DNA of 64,000 nucleotides from Nitrospirota bacterium. Its GTDB lineage: Bacteria; Nitrospirota; Thermodesulfovibrionia; Thermodesulfovibrionales; UBA1546. The stretch is from the NCBI GenBank assembly GCA_016195565.1, contig JACPZK010000022.1, positions 1 through 64,000 on the forward strand, read 5' to 3'. Every line of letters begins with the position of its first letter. Position 1 is the stretch's first letter. The notes below the pieces were generated by a model. That model was not told where the DNA came from, searched no databases, and saw nothing but the letters and a program-made list of their open reading frames with translations. The position numbers and the translations under genes were made by a program. Shown one piece after another: positions 1 through 7,666 of this stretch.

Positions 1-56
1 AAGCCTGCCAATACCATTTTCTGCTTCTCTTCTGCGCTCCATTTCTTTCTTGCCAT
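1..56 (-). CDS. IS3-type transposase OrfA, N-terminal fragment (runs off window)
   Basis: On the minus strand an ATG at 56-54 follows a strong AGGAGG with six bases between. It opens a frame reading MARKKWSAEEKQKMVLAG before the window ends. That is the usual start of an IS3-family OrfA, the small helix-turn-helix subunit that binds the element's ends. Only 18 codons are visible. It points away from the OrfB at 129-992, whereas OrfA and OrfB of one IS3 element lie on the same strand. The two therefore come from different copies or from a rearranged one. Confidence 0.55.
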   Translation of the reverse strand, partial: MARKKWSAEEKQKMVLAG

Positions 57-128
57 CTGCTTCCTCCTTCCGGAGGACTAACTTACCAGTTGTTCCTAAT
101 TTCGTCAAACCCTACAAAAACACCCCAA

Positions 129-992
129 ATGAAATACTGGTTCATGGACCAGTATCGCTCCTGGCATGGGGTGCAGAGGATGTGCCGGGTCTTGAGAGCA
201 TCAAGGAGCGGATATTACGCATGGAAGAGACAGCCTAAGAGCAAGAGGCAGAAGGAAAATGAGAAAGTACTCATGGAGATAAAAGAATCACATAAAAACA
301 GCCGTATGGCCTATGGAAGTCCCAGGATAACCAAGGACATACAGGCCAGAGGAGCAAAGTGCAGCGAAAACCGTGTAGCCAGGTTAATGAAGATGCATGG
401 CATTACCGGCAAGGCAAAAAAGAAATTCAAGGCTACAACGAACTCAAAGCACAATTTGCCTGTTGCTCCCAATCTCCTGAGTCAGCACTTTGCGGCAGAC
501 AAGCCAAACACCGTATGGGTATCTGATATTACATATATTGCAACCATGGAAGGCTGGCTGTACCTGGCTGTAATATTGGATCTGTATTCCCGACAGGTAG
601 TCGGATGGGCTATGAGTGACCGACTGACAGCCGAGTTTGTTGTCAAAGCCTTGTATCAGGCCATAGGGCGAAGGAAGCCCGGTACAGGTTGTGTATTTCA
701 TTCTGACAGAGGCGTTCAATACGCAAACTCTGATTTCAGGGATGTACTGAAGGCTTATGGCTTTATCCAGAGTATGAGCAGAAAGGGTAATTGTTACGAC
801 AATGCGGTTGCTGAGAGTTTCTTTCATACCTTAAAGACAGAGCATGTCTATGATTACCGGTATGAAACACGGGCAGAGGCTATGCAAAGTATTTTCGAAT
901 ATGTTGAGATGTTCTATAATCGTCAGAGGAGGCATTCAGCTCTGGGATACCGTTCACCGGTATCTTTTGAGCTGGAGGCTATGGCAGCCTAA
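129..992 (+). CDS. IS3-family transposase OrfB (DDE integrase domain)
   Basis: This is a catalytic transposase subunit of about 287 residues, close to the usual OrfB length. It begins with the HTH_21-like segment typical of OrfB (YRSWHGVQRMCRVL... and later SPRITKDI). The rve/DDE core follows with its three acids in VWVSDITYIA, FHSDRGVQYAN and NAVAESFFHTLKTE. The C-terminal YNRQRRHSALGYRSP motif is also intact. The ATG at 129 is the first good Met; the open frame extends back to 90, and no clear ribosome binding site is visible. In IS3 elements OrfB is normally made by -1 frameshifting from OrfA, but no plus-strand OrfA is visible upstream, so this copy may be unable to move alone. Confidence 0.9.
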   Translation: MKYWFMDQYRSWHGVQRMCRVLRASRSGYYAWKRQPKSKRQKENEKVLMEIKESHKNSRMAYGSPRITKDIQARGAKCSENRVARLMKMHGITGKAKKKFKATTNSKHNLPVAPNLLSQHFAADKPNTVWVSDITYIATMEGWLYLAVILDLYSRQVVGWAMSDRLTAEFVVKALYQAIGRRKPGTGCVFHSDRGVQYANSDFRDVLKAYGFIQSMSRKGNCYDNAVAESFFHTLKTEHVYDYRYETRAEAMQSIFEYVEMFYNRQRRHSALGYRSPVSFELEAMAA

Positions 993-999
993 CTTAAAA

Positions 1000-1028
1000 A
1001 GAGTGTCCGTGAAAACGGGGGAAGATCA
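1000..1028 (+). repeat. Probable right terminal end of the IS3 element
   Basis: Just after the OrfB stop the sequence reads GTGTCCGTGAAAACGGGG. Terminal repeats of IS3-family elements often begin with this TGTCC... pattern. The matching left repeat is not inside the window, so this boundary is inferred from position and motif only. Confidence 0.4.
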
Positions 1029-1041
1029 ATGCTTAGATGGT

Positions 1042-1791
1042 TCACTCAATATCAAACACTCCTTGTTCAAGGGCTATTGCAACAGCCTGACTTCTCTTTA
1101 CAGCGCCAAACTTTTGCATAATGTTTTTGATATGGAACTTTGCAGTATCTTGACTTATAGAAAGAATTACGGATATTTCCCATGTGCTTTTACCTTCTTT
1201 CAACCATTTCAACACTTCTTTTTCCTTTGGTGAAAGTGGGGTATTGCATGTTTTGTTCTGACGCAAAATACGAGTTAATGCCTGATGAAGGTGAGGAACA
1301 AGATACTTCAGTATAATCTCCGTCCTTGGACAGCGTTTTATTGAAGTCCCTGCAAAAGAGAATAGGCTCCCTGTGTTACCTTTAAAATTTCTTAATCCGT
1401 CAGTATAGCCTCCTCTCAATCCAAAGTCCTCTGCATGTGAAATAAACACTTTTGAAGTCATGCTTTTTTTATATGTATCAGCCCAGTATTGCAATCTAAA
1501 ATTTAAAAAATTCTCTTTTACAATTGGATCAACCTTATCAAATCTCTGCAAAACATAAAACTCAAGCCAATCTGAAGGATAGCTTATATTTATGATATTG
1601 TAAGAATTTACCGTACAATTAGTGGTTATCTCTCCCAATCCACAGAGAGCAAATTCAAATGGGATTAAAGATTTCAGTTTATTTATAAGTTCTCTTAATT
1701 CCTCTTCCTTGGTACATGAGAGATTTGCAAGTATTAAGTCAAGCAGGTAGATGGCATCGTGTTTGGATAATGAATTTCTTAAATTCCTCAC
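1042..1791 (-). CDS. LuxR-family transcriptional regulator with autoinducer-binding-like N-terminus
   Basis: This is a DNA-binding response regulator. The last 65 residues form a LuxR/GerE helix-turn-helix: LSPKEKEVLKWLKEGKSTWE, then a recognition helix in TAKFHIKNIMQKFGA. The N-terminal ~170 residues resemble the LuxR autoinducer-binding fold (IPFEFALCGLGE, then an aromatic-rich stretch with QYWADTY), but no ligand can be assigned. I chose GTG at 1791, which has GGGAGAGG just upstream. The longer frame to 1872 would run through a terminator-like hairpin (1843-1864). No luxI synthase is nearby, so it may be a LuxR solo. Its 3' end abuts the IS3 end, and a GTCT microsatellite lies about 100 bp upstream of the start. 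Confidence 0.8.
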   Translation of the reverse strand: MRNLRNSLSKHDAIYLLDLILANLSCTKEEELRELINKLKSLIPFEFALCGLGEITTNCTVNSYNIINISYPSDWLEFYVLQRFDKVDPIVKENFLNFRLQYWADTYKKSMTSKVFISHAEDFGLRGGYTDGLRNFKGNTGSLFSFAGTSIKRCPRTEIILKYLVPHLHQALTRILRQNKTCNTPLSPKEKEVLKWLKEGKSTWEISVILSISQDTAKFHIKNIMQKFGAVKRSQAVAIALEQGVFDIE

Positions 1792-1831
1792 AAGTCCTCT
1801 CCCTACACACCCATTTACAGGCAAGTTTGAA

Positions 1832-1864
1832 GAAAAATAAAAAAGGCGTGTTATATCACGCCTT
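1832..1864 (-). terminator. Rho-independent terminator-like hairpin upstream of luxR-type gene
   Basis: Arms 1843-1850 and 1857-1864 pair perfectly over 8 bp (AAGGCGTG/CACGCCTT) around a 6-nt loop. On the minus strand a T-rich run follows. It could end the toxin-antitoxin transcript about 220 bp downstream of that operon, or attenuate transcription into the LuxR gene. Confidence 0.65.
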
Positions 1865-1894
1865 GAATTCAACTTTAAACTTATAAGTTAGAAA

Positions 1895-1928
<34 letters not shown>

Positions 1929-2085
1929 GCATGATTAATGCCAGAGGCTTAGTTATCCCATTTGTCCTCCATAAAAAGAGCATTTGCAACTTAAGATACA
2001 AAAGGGGGATATTCCTGTCAAGGTAATTTTCACATCGTCATTTCATCGGGTGCGGTGATACTGGCTGGAGGGTGAATATATGGGA

Positions 2086-2448
2086 TTAAAAAGGCAGAAT
2101 CTTTACTCGCGCCCTTACTTCGTCAACCGTAATAAATGCTCCACTTTCAAGAGTTATCTTGTATTTTTGAAGTATCTGCACCAGCCTGCTGCCGAGGGTT
2201 TGCGGCATGACATCCTGCGTACGAACCTGAATAACGCTCGGACCATTAGAATGGGTAGCTGCTAAAAGCGCTCCAAAATCCAAATCGTGTGTAAATACAA
2301 TATAACCTCTCTCCTTCGCCCATTCCATAACAACTTTGTCGGTTGCCTTTATATTTCCAGCTTCCGACCAGTGAATAGCTTCCCAATCTTGTTGCTTGAA
2401 TATCTCAACCCACTCAGGAGAAAGATCCATGTCTATAAGGATTTTCAT
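2086..2448 (-). CDS. DUF5615 PIN-like toxin
   Basis: This 120-residue protein matches the DUF5615 PIN-like family. It opens MKILIDMDLSPEW, and the middle has GYIVFTHDLDFG with the paired aspartates expected to hold a metal. The family is regarded as a probable ribonuclease toxin by similarity to PIN nucleases; activity is inferred. Its ATG overlaps the stop of the DUF433 gene by four bases (ATGA), so the pair is translationally coupled in the usual antitoxin-first order. Confidence 0.85.
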   Translation of the reverse strand: MKILIDMDLSPEWVEIFKQQDWEAIHWSEAGNIKATDKVVMEWAKERGYIVFTHDLDFGALLAATHSNGPSVIQVRTQDVMPQTLGSRLVQILQKYKITLESGAFITVDEVRARVKILPF

Positions 2449-2675
2449 GCAGAAACAAGAGGAACGTCGATCTCTTCAGACCTCCATGCGGCATAGGTAA
2501 GCGCTGCCTGAATATCTTCTTCTTCAAGGTATGGATATGCTTTCAGTATTTGGGCGTGAGTGTATCCGGATGCGATAAGTCCTACAATGGTTCCCACGGT
2601 TACACGCATACCTCTGATGCACGGCTTACCGCCCATTACATTCGGATCAAATGTTATGCGTTTCAGTTCCTTCAT
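2445..2675 (-). CDS. DUF433 antitoxin
   Basis: This is a 76-residue DUF433 protein: ITFDPNVMGGKPCIRGMRVT is the family signature, and the rest is helical (HAQILKAYPYLEEEDIQAAL). DUF433 proteins are winged-helix-like partners of DUF5615 PIN toxins. The start at 2675 is preferred over the in-frame ATG at 2702 because AGGAG sits eight bases before it. A TATAAT with extended -10 and an inverted repeat lie just upstream, which suggests autoregulation. Confidence 0.85.
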   Translation of the reverse strand: MKELKRITFDPNVMGGKPCIRGMRVTVGTIVGLIASGYTHAQILKAYPYLEEEDIQAALTYAAWRSEEIDVPLVSA

Positions 2676-2701
2676 TTTCAACTCTCCTATTCGTTTATTC
2701 A

Positions 2702-2731
2702 ATTATAGCACAGGTCCGTCTTAGACCTGTG
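2702..2731 (-). promoter_or_regulatory. Extended -10 promoter with palindromic operator for the toxin-antitoxin pair
   Basis: On the minus strand TGC-TATAAT (2710-2702) is an extended -10 element placed so that transcription starts about 20 bases before the antitoxin ATG. Immediately upstream is an 8-bp inverted repeat (CACAGGTC/GACCTGTG, arms 2709-2716 and 2724-2731) that overlaps the edge of the -10. Such a palindrome is where an autorepressing antitoxin would bind. It lacks a T-run, so it is not a good terminator for moeA. Confidence 0.5.
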
Positions 2732-2795
2732 TTCTTCTATAAAACAAGAGCCCTGCTTCTGAGGAAGCGTCAGGCAGAAGTTCTGGTATCTGGTT

Positions 2796-4766
2796 CTACG
2801 CGCCATCGGCATACATAACCTTGCCCATATCGCTTACGTCATAACCTCCGAGCTTTGCAACCATTTCCCTGAATTCATTATCTTCCCTGATAATGCTTAA
2901 CAAAGCCCTTATCATTTCTGTATCGTAGAATTCAAACGGGATTGCAAGGTCATAGCGCTCCTTTGCAACAGGGATAAAATCAAGACCGAGCGCTTTCGCT
3001 GATGCAAGTATCGCAAGTCCAGTGTCTGCAATGCCTGTAAGCACCGCTGATGCAACACCCATGTGAGTGTATTCCTCTCTTTCATATCCTTTCACATCTT
3101 CAGGTTTTATTCTGAATTCCCGCAGGTGTTTATCTGTCAATAACCTGGTCCCGGCGCCTGCCTGCCGGTTTATAAAAACAACATCTTCCCTTGTCAGGTC
3201 TTCAAATCCTTTTATATTTTTCGGGTTTCCTTTCAGCACAAGAAGCCCCTGCTCCCTGTAAACTAAATTTACGAGAACGATCCTCCTGTCAGAAAGGAGC
3301 CGTTTTACGGAAGAGACATTATACTCTCCTGTCTCCTCGTCAAGCAGATGTGTTCCTGCAATATGCGCCTCTCCTTTTTTTAAAGCCATCAACCCGCCCA
3401 TTGAACCGGCATGGGCTGACGAAAGCGAGAGTCCGGGATATTTCTTTTTCAGTGCATTTGATAGAAGGTCCAGCGCATTATCATGGCTTCCAATACATAC
3501 TATTGTATTTTCTATTTCGTTTTTTGTTCTGAGCAGTTCTACATTCACCGCTGAACCTGAGCCTATTCCCTCAGACATGGCAGGTATTCTCACAAAACCA
3601 TCTGCACGCACAAGCGACATCAAAACTCCTGCCCCGCGCGAAACAGGAGTGGCAATGAATTTATCTCCGACCTTCCCTATCTTGACCCTTAAAAATTCTT
3701 CCTGTCCGAGAGTTGAAGCAGCCTGCCTTGAAAGGACGACCCTCAAAACCTCAGGGGGTTCCATTTCTATACCCTGCCATTTGTAAATCACAGGCTTTGC
3801 GAAAAGATTAAACGTTATGAATGCTGACACTGGATATCCCGGAATGCCAAGCACAGGCTTGTTTTCAACCAGGCCTAATATTACAGGCTTGCCCGGCTTT
3901 ATGCTTACCCCGTGAAGTATCACTTCACCTGTTTCGCTTATCGCTCTTGATGTAAAATCCTTAGAGCCTGAAGATGCGCCTGCATTGATAACAACCATGT
4001 CTCCAACTTTATGAGCCTCTAAAATTGCATCTTTTAACGCGTCAATATTATCAGGGACGATTCTGAATCTAACAGGCTCTCCTCCCCATTCAGAAACAAG
4101 GCCGCCGAGCACCCTTGAATTGTATTCAATAATATCTCCCTTTTTAAAATTGGTTCCGGGCTCTACGATTTCGGTGCCTGTCGGGATAATTACCACCTTC
4201 GGTTTTCTCCTGACGTTAATATCTACATATCCCCCCGCAAGCATTGCGCCTGTATCAACAGGCCTTATTCTGTGATTTTCAGAAAGTATAAGCTCTGTGG
4301 CAACAATATCCTCGCCAATCACCCTTACATTCTGCCATGGAGTTGCAGGCTCGGTGATTTCTATGTATTCATCAGTATCCTGTGAACCGTGAACCGTGAA
4401 CCGTGAACTAATTACATTTACATCTTCTATCATTATCACTGCATTAAAACCATCAGGCATCGGATCTCCTGTGTCAACATAAACTGTCTGTTCAATTAAC
4501 TTAAGTTTTTTGGGGGATGTTTCGGACGCGCCAAAGGTTTCCTGATATTTAACGGCATATCCGTCCATTGCAGATGAATGATAAAAAGGAGATGAGAGCC
4601 TTGCCGTAACAGGTTCTGCTGTTATTCTTCCGAGGGATTCCGAGACCATTACTTTTTCTCCGGGAAAAGCTTTAAGAAAACCCTGTGATTCAAGCCTCCT
4701 GAGCCATTTTTCTATAGCCTCATTCAGCGGGGTTGTCTCAAGATAAAGCTTACGCTTCAATTGCAC
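2796..4766 (-). CDS. moeA: Molybdopterin molybdenumtransferase MoeA fused to a PBP-like (molybdate-binding-type) domain
   Basis: MoeA inserts molybdate into adenylylated molybdopterin in the cytoplasm. Residues 1 to about 415 are MoeA: SSAMDGYAV, DTGDPMPDGFNAVI, the MoCF-binding segment IIPTGTEIVEPG and VINAGASSGSKDFT, and LGIPGYPVSAF. Residues about 420-656 form the PBP-like domain often appended in anaerobes (INRQAGAGTRLL, GIADTGLAI). At 656 residues it is longer than stand-alone MoeA (~400). The start is GTG at 4766; a TTG two codons later has a better-spaced AGAGG. A heptad repeat (4382-4408) is translated within the MoeA part. The gene would serve molybdoenzymes such as the one at 55299-57422; FeMo-co itself does not use this cofactor. 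Confidence 0.93.
   Translation of the reverse strand: MQLKRKLYLETTPLNEAIEKWLRRLESQGFLKAFPGEKVMVSESLGRITAEPVTARLSSPFYHSSAMDGYAVKYQETFGASETSPKKLKLIEQTVYVDTGDPMPDGFNAVIMIEDVNVISSRFTVHGSQDTDEYIEITEPATPWQNVRVIGEDIVATELILSENHRIRPVDTGAMLAGGYVDINVRRKPKVVIIPTGTEIVEPGTNFKKGDIIEYNSRVLGGLVSEWGGEPVRFRIVPDNIDALKDAILEAHKVGDMVVINAGASSGSKDFTSRAISETGEVILHGVSIKPGKPVILGLVENKPVLGIPGYPVSAFITFNLFAKPVIYKWQGIEMEPPEVLRVVLSRQAASTLGQEEFLRVKIGKVGDKFIATPVSRGAGVLMSLVRADGFVRIPAMSEGIGSGSAVNVELLRTKNEIENTIVCIGSHDNALDLLSNALKKKYPGLSLSSAHAGSMGGLMALKKGEAHIAGTHLLDEETGEYNVSSVKRLLSDRRIVLVNLVYREQGLLVLKGNPKNIKGFEDLTREDVVFINRQAGAGTRLLTDKHLREFRIKPEDVKGYEREEYTHMGVASAVLTGIADTGLAILASAKALGLDFIPVAKERYDLAIPFEFYDTEMIRALLSIIREDNEFREMVAKLGGYDVSDMGKVMYADGA
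4382..4408. repeat. Heptad tandem repeat (GTGAACC) inside moeA
   Basis: Nearly four copies of GTGAACC are read in frame within the MoeA domain and add the peptide SRFTVHGSQ. The same type of 7-bp array occurs in the nifN part of nifEN at 61453-61481. Confidence 0.85.
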
Positions 4767-4807
4767 CTCTTGAATGTCTCCGGGTTTTTATTGATTGTAT
4801 AGGTTCC

Positions 4808-4844
4808 AACCCTGTTAGAAAAGGGAAGCTTTTCTAACAGGGTT
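4808..4844. repeat. Perfect 16-bp inverted repeat with 5-nt loop
   Basis: Arms 4808-4823 and 4829-4844 are perfectly complementary (AACCCTGTTAGAAAAG and its complement) around GGAAG. It lies between the eRF1-like gene and moeA, both on the minus strand. No T-run follows on either strand, so it is not a classical terminator. It may be a REP-like palindromic element or an mRNA-stabilising stem. Confidence 0.85.
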
Positions 4845-4852
4845 AACATGCC

Positions 4853-5968
4853 TTAAAATCTCAGAAATGCTCCTATACCGCCTGCATCCAACAGCTCTTT
4901 ATTATCTGCTATCACTTCTATCAGCGAACCTTGTTCCACTGCTCTCTGCGCTGCGAGGTCAATAAGATAATTGACTTCCTCCATCCCTCCCTTGCAATAA
5001 GGGCAGACAGATACTTTCTGCTTTGAAAGATTCCTGCAGTTCCGGCATTCGTAGCCTTCATCTTTAAGATTCTTCAGTAATACGAGCTTCATTATTCTTC
5101 CTTCCTGAAGCGCATTCAGAACATCCTCTATGCCTATTACTGCATTCTGCCCTTTACCGGCTGCTGTAAGCAAATCAGAAACAATCGCTTTCTCCGCCAT
5201 GCTCTCAGACTCGCTTATCACAGGTTTGACTTTTTCAAATACATCATTGACATTCGCAAACATCTCGGCATGAAAAATGCCCACAATTTTTTCACTGACT
5301 GCCCTTGGAAGCATCTCCCTTACCTTTGCAACGGCGTCGTCGGAACCTCCTGTTATTATCCTTTCTATCCGCTCAGCTGCCAGAAATGACTCCAGTTTTT
5401 TTATAACGTCCTTTATATGCAGGCTTACATGATAATCTATATGCCGTTCAAATCTGTGTCCTGACAGAGAAAACCATCCTCCTCTTTTATGCTTCCCCGG
5501 CACATCCGGCGTATGCACCTCACCGTATTCCTCTATCTCGCCAAGATGCACAAGGAACAAACGCGCAGATTCCTTGTCAACAAGAAGCACAGCATACTGT
5601 TTATAATTATCCAGTATATCAAGCAGCGGCTGTATATACGGAGTCTTATCCACTATTATTGTGTTTTTTACAGGGACCGCAAGATGATATTCCTTCCAGA
5701 ATGATTTTTCAGAAGAAGTGATAATTGCCAGCCCTTTTTTGAATTCCCTCTTATTGCCGGTGACAAACGCCTCAAGCTTTTCAATATCGCCTTTAATCTT
5801 TTTAAGTATCGTCTTATCCGTTTCTTCTGAAATATTTTTGAGCATATTCTTAAGATGTATTACATAATTCCCTTTTGTGTTAGGACTTACATTCAGATAA
5901 AGACTCACAAAATAACTGCCATCAGCCTGAAGTGTTGCAATCTCTTTTAGTTCTTCATGGTTAAGCAT
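4853..5968 (-). CDS. Bacterial archaeo-eukaryotic release factor (BaeRF/eRF1-like) protein
   Basis: This 371-residue protein has the layout of the BaeRF family of bacterial eRF1 homologues. An N-terminal domain (FVSLYLNVSPNTKG) is followed by an RNase H-like middle domain (YAVLLVDKESARLFLVHLGE) with basic loop RGGWFSLSGHRFERH, then an L7Ae-like C-terminal domain carrying a zinc-ribbon insert (CRNCRNLSKQKVSVCPYC). The classical eRF1 GGQ is not present; related proteins are proposed to act on stalled ribosomes, but the role is unproven. The start at 5968 is set by AGAAGGAGGGACAA. It overlaps the upstream permease gene by 8 bp. Confidence 0.75.
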   Translation of the reverse strand: MLNHEELKEIATLQADGSYFVSLYLNVSPNTKGNYVIHLKNMLKNISEETDKTILKKIKGDIEKLEAFVTGNKREFKKGLAIITSSEKSFWKEYHLAVPVKNTIIVDKTPYIQPLLDILDNYKQYAVLLVDKESARLFLVHLGEIEEYGEVHTPDVPGKHKRGGWFSLSGHRFERHIDYHVSLHIKDVIKKLESFLAAERIERIITGGSDDAVAKVREMLPRAVSEKIVGIFHAEMFANVNDVFEKVKPVISESESMAEKAIVSDLLTAAGKGQNAVIGIEDVLNALQEGRIMKLVLLKNLKDEGYECRNCRNLSKQKVSVCPYCKGGMEEVNYLIDLAAQRAVEQGSLIEVIADNKELLDAGGIGAFLRF

Positions 5969-7013
5969 TTGTCCCTCCTTCTTCTGTACCTCTGAATATC
6001 TCAAATACTGATACGAACAGCGCCAGAACTAGCGGCCCGATTACAAACCCGATAAAACCGAAAAAGTTTATCCCGCCGATAACACTGAAAAATATCAAAA
6101 GAGTCGGCATCTTTGTCCTTCCGCTTATTATGACAGGCCTCAGAATATTATCCACTATGCTTATTACCAGCGACCCAAAAAGCAAGAGCGCTATGCCCTT
6201 CATATAACTGCCTTTGATAAGCAGATATATCACTGCCGGGCCCCAAATTATAAAAGTGCCAAGCATGGGAAGAAACGACATCACTGCCATTGCAGACCCC
6301 CATAAAACAGGCGCATTAATGCCTAACGCAAAAAAGGCAATGCCGCCGAGCGCTCCCTGAACAATCGCAACCACAACTCCGCCGTAAACTGTTGACACTA
6401 CCATATCCTTCACCTGAAATCTGAGCCTGTCTTTCTGATTTTCAGAAAAAGGAATATAATTCCCTATTTTCTGCAAAATGTCAGGCCCATCCCTCAGGAG
6501 AAAAAATACCGCAAATCCCATAAATATGAAATCTATTATTGCACTGCTGATATTCGCCGCCCAGATGGAAAGATTATCCACCAGCCCCTTGCCAAACTTC
6601 TTAATCCCCCCAAGGATAACATCGCTTATCTCAACGCCTTCAATGCCGAAATAGGATTGAATCTTCTCAGTAAAACGCACAACATGAGGAGAAGTGAAAA
6701 TATTCTTGATAGAATCAATTGTTTCCTTGTCAATCTTTTCAGCAATATCCTTTAGCTCCTCCAGAAGAACAAAGGAGAGATAGATAAAAGGCGCAACAAT
6801 CACAATGAGAATTAAGGCTGTTGTTATAAACGACGTAAAAAATCTGGATCTGCCGTACCTCAATATAAACGTATATGCAGGATAGAAGACTATAGTAAAA
6901 ACTATTGCCCATGCAATGGCATTAAAAAACGGCTTAAGTATCTGGTATGACAGATAGCCAAGCACAAGCAGTATGAATATAGAGGTTACGACATAAAATC
7001 TATTTACCCTCAA
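5961..7013 (-). CDS. AI-2E family transporter (UPF0118 permease)
   Basis: This is a polytopic inner-membrane protein of about 350 residues with roughly seven to eight hydrophobic spans. Two lie near the N-terminus (VTSIFILLVLGYLSYQI, AIVFTIVFYPAY), then a soluble middle (EELKDIAEKIDKETIDSIKN) and a C-terminal bundle. The family includes TqsA-like exporters and Na+/H+ antiporter relatives, so substrate is unknown. I place the start at TTG 7013, which has GGAGG six bases upstream. The longer frame to 7157 would overlap most of the upstream gene's end and gives an unlikely N-terminus. It overlaps the amidotransferase gene by 14 bp, indicating an operon. Confidence 0.85.
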   Translation of the reverse strand: MRVNRFYVVTSIFILLVLGYLSYQILKPFFNAIAWAIVFTIVFYPAYTFILRYGRSRFFTSFITTALILIVIVAPFIYLSFVLLEELKDIAEKIDKETIDSIKNIFTSPHVVRFTEKIQSYFGIEGVEISDVILGGIKKFGKGLVDNLSIWAANISSAIIDFIFMGFAVFFLLRDGPDILQKIGNYIPFSENQKDRLRFQVKDMVVSTVYGGVVVAIVQGALGGIAFFALGINAPVLWGSAMAVMSFLPMLGTFIIWGPAVIYLLIKGSYMKGIALLLFGSLVISIVDNILRPVIISGRTKMPTLLIFFSVIGGINFFGFIGFVIGPLVLALFVSVFEIFRGTEEGGTNA

Positions 7014-7659
7014 TTGCCGCCTCCGCAAAAGCCCTGAAAATTTTTTCTGACAGGCTGTCCTGCAGCCGCTCAGGATGCCACTGCACTCCAAGAAGAAACG
7101 GATAATCCTCGCAGCATACTGCCTCTGCGATGCCGTCAGGAGAAAAGGCAATTGCATTCAATCCCTGCCCAATAGCCTTTACCGCCTGATGATGAGAACT
7201 GTTAACCTTAAACTCGCCTCTATCTATAAGTTTATTATCGTCTATTTTAATTGTATGCCAACCCTCTCTGTGCTCTATTGCCGCCGGAACCTGCTGCCTT
7301 ATATCCTGATAAAGGCTTCCTCCAAAAGCAACATTTATAAGCTGCATCCCATAACATATGCCGAGCGCCGGCTTCTTCAACTTTATTATCTCATGAATTA
7401 TTGCAAATTCAAAGCCGCTTCTGTCCCTTTCAACAATTTTTATCTCATAATTTATATCTTCGTTGTAATAGGAGGGATGGAGGTCGCTTCCTCCGGAGAC
7501 AAGAATTCCGTCAATCCTTAAAGCAATATCCGCGGCATTACGGGAAGGCGCCAGCAATACAGGACAGGCGCCGGCATTCTCAACAGCCGCTGCATAATCC
7601 CTGTTGAGTTTAAAGCGGTTGTCCTCGATGTCTGCTGTTATACCTATAACCGGTCTCAA
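7000..7659 (-). CDS. Class-I glutamine amidotransferase, gamma-glutamyl-GABA hydrolase family (peptidase C26)
   Basis: This 219-residue cytoplasmic hydrolase has the C26 catalytic set: nucleophile Cys in ALGICYGMQLINV, and His-x-Glu in GVQWHPER. DGILVSGGSDLHPSYY is the family oxyanion/loop region. PuuD-like members cleave gamma-glutamyl amides, but no putrescine pathway gene is next to it, so the substrate is open. Translation starts at TTG 7659 behind GAGGG. It lies 7 bp downstream of pheT and overlaps the AI-2E gene. Confidence 0.87.
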   Translation of the reverse strand: MRPVIGITADIEDNRFKLNRDYAAAVENAGACPVLLAPSRNAADIALRIDGILVSGGSDLHPSYYNEDINYEIKIVERDRSGFEFAIIHEIIKLKKPALGICYGMQLINVAFGGSLYQDIRQQVPAAIEHREGWHTIKIDDNKLIDRGEFKVNSSHHQAVKAIGQGLNAIAFSPDGIAEAVCCEDYPFLLGVQWHPERLQDSLSEKIFRAFAEAAIEGK

Positions 7660-7666
7660 CAGGCCC

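Noticed and set aside
844-1233. 129-codon plus-strand frame
   Set aside because: It overlaps the end of OrfB and the antisense of the LuxR-type gene; it has no recognisable domain and is a shadow frame.
1792-1872. N-terminal extension of the LuxR-type protein to ATG 1872
   Set aside because: It lacks a ribosome binding site and would be encoded by a terminator-like hairpin; GTG 1791 has a proper site.
4808-4844. Classical terminator for the eRF1-like gene
   Set aside because: The stem is strong, but no T-run follows it on either strand.
7014-7157. N-terminal extension of the AI-2E permease
   Set aside because: It is read from a shifted frame inside the amidotransferase gene; TTG 7013 has GGAGG at the right distance.
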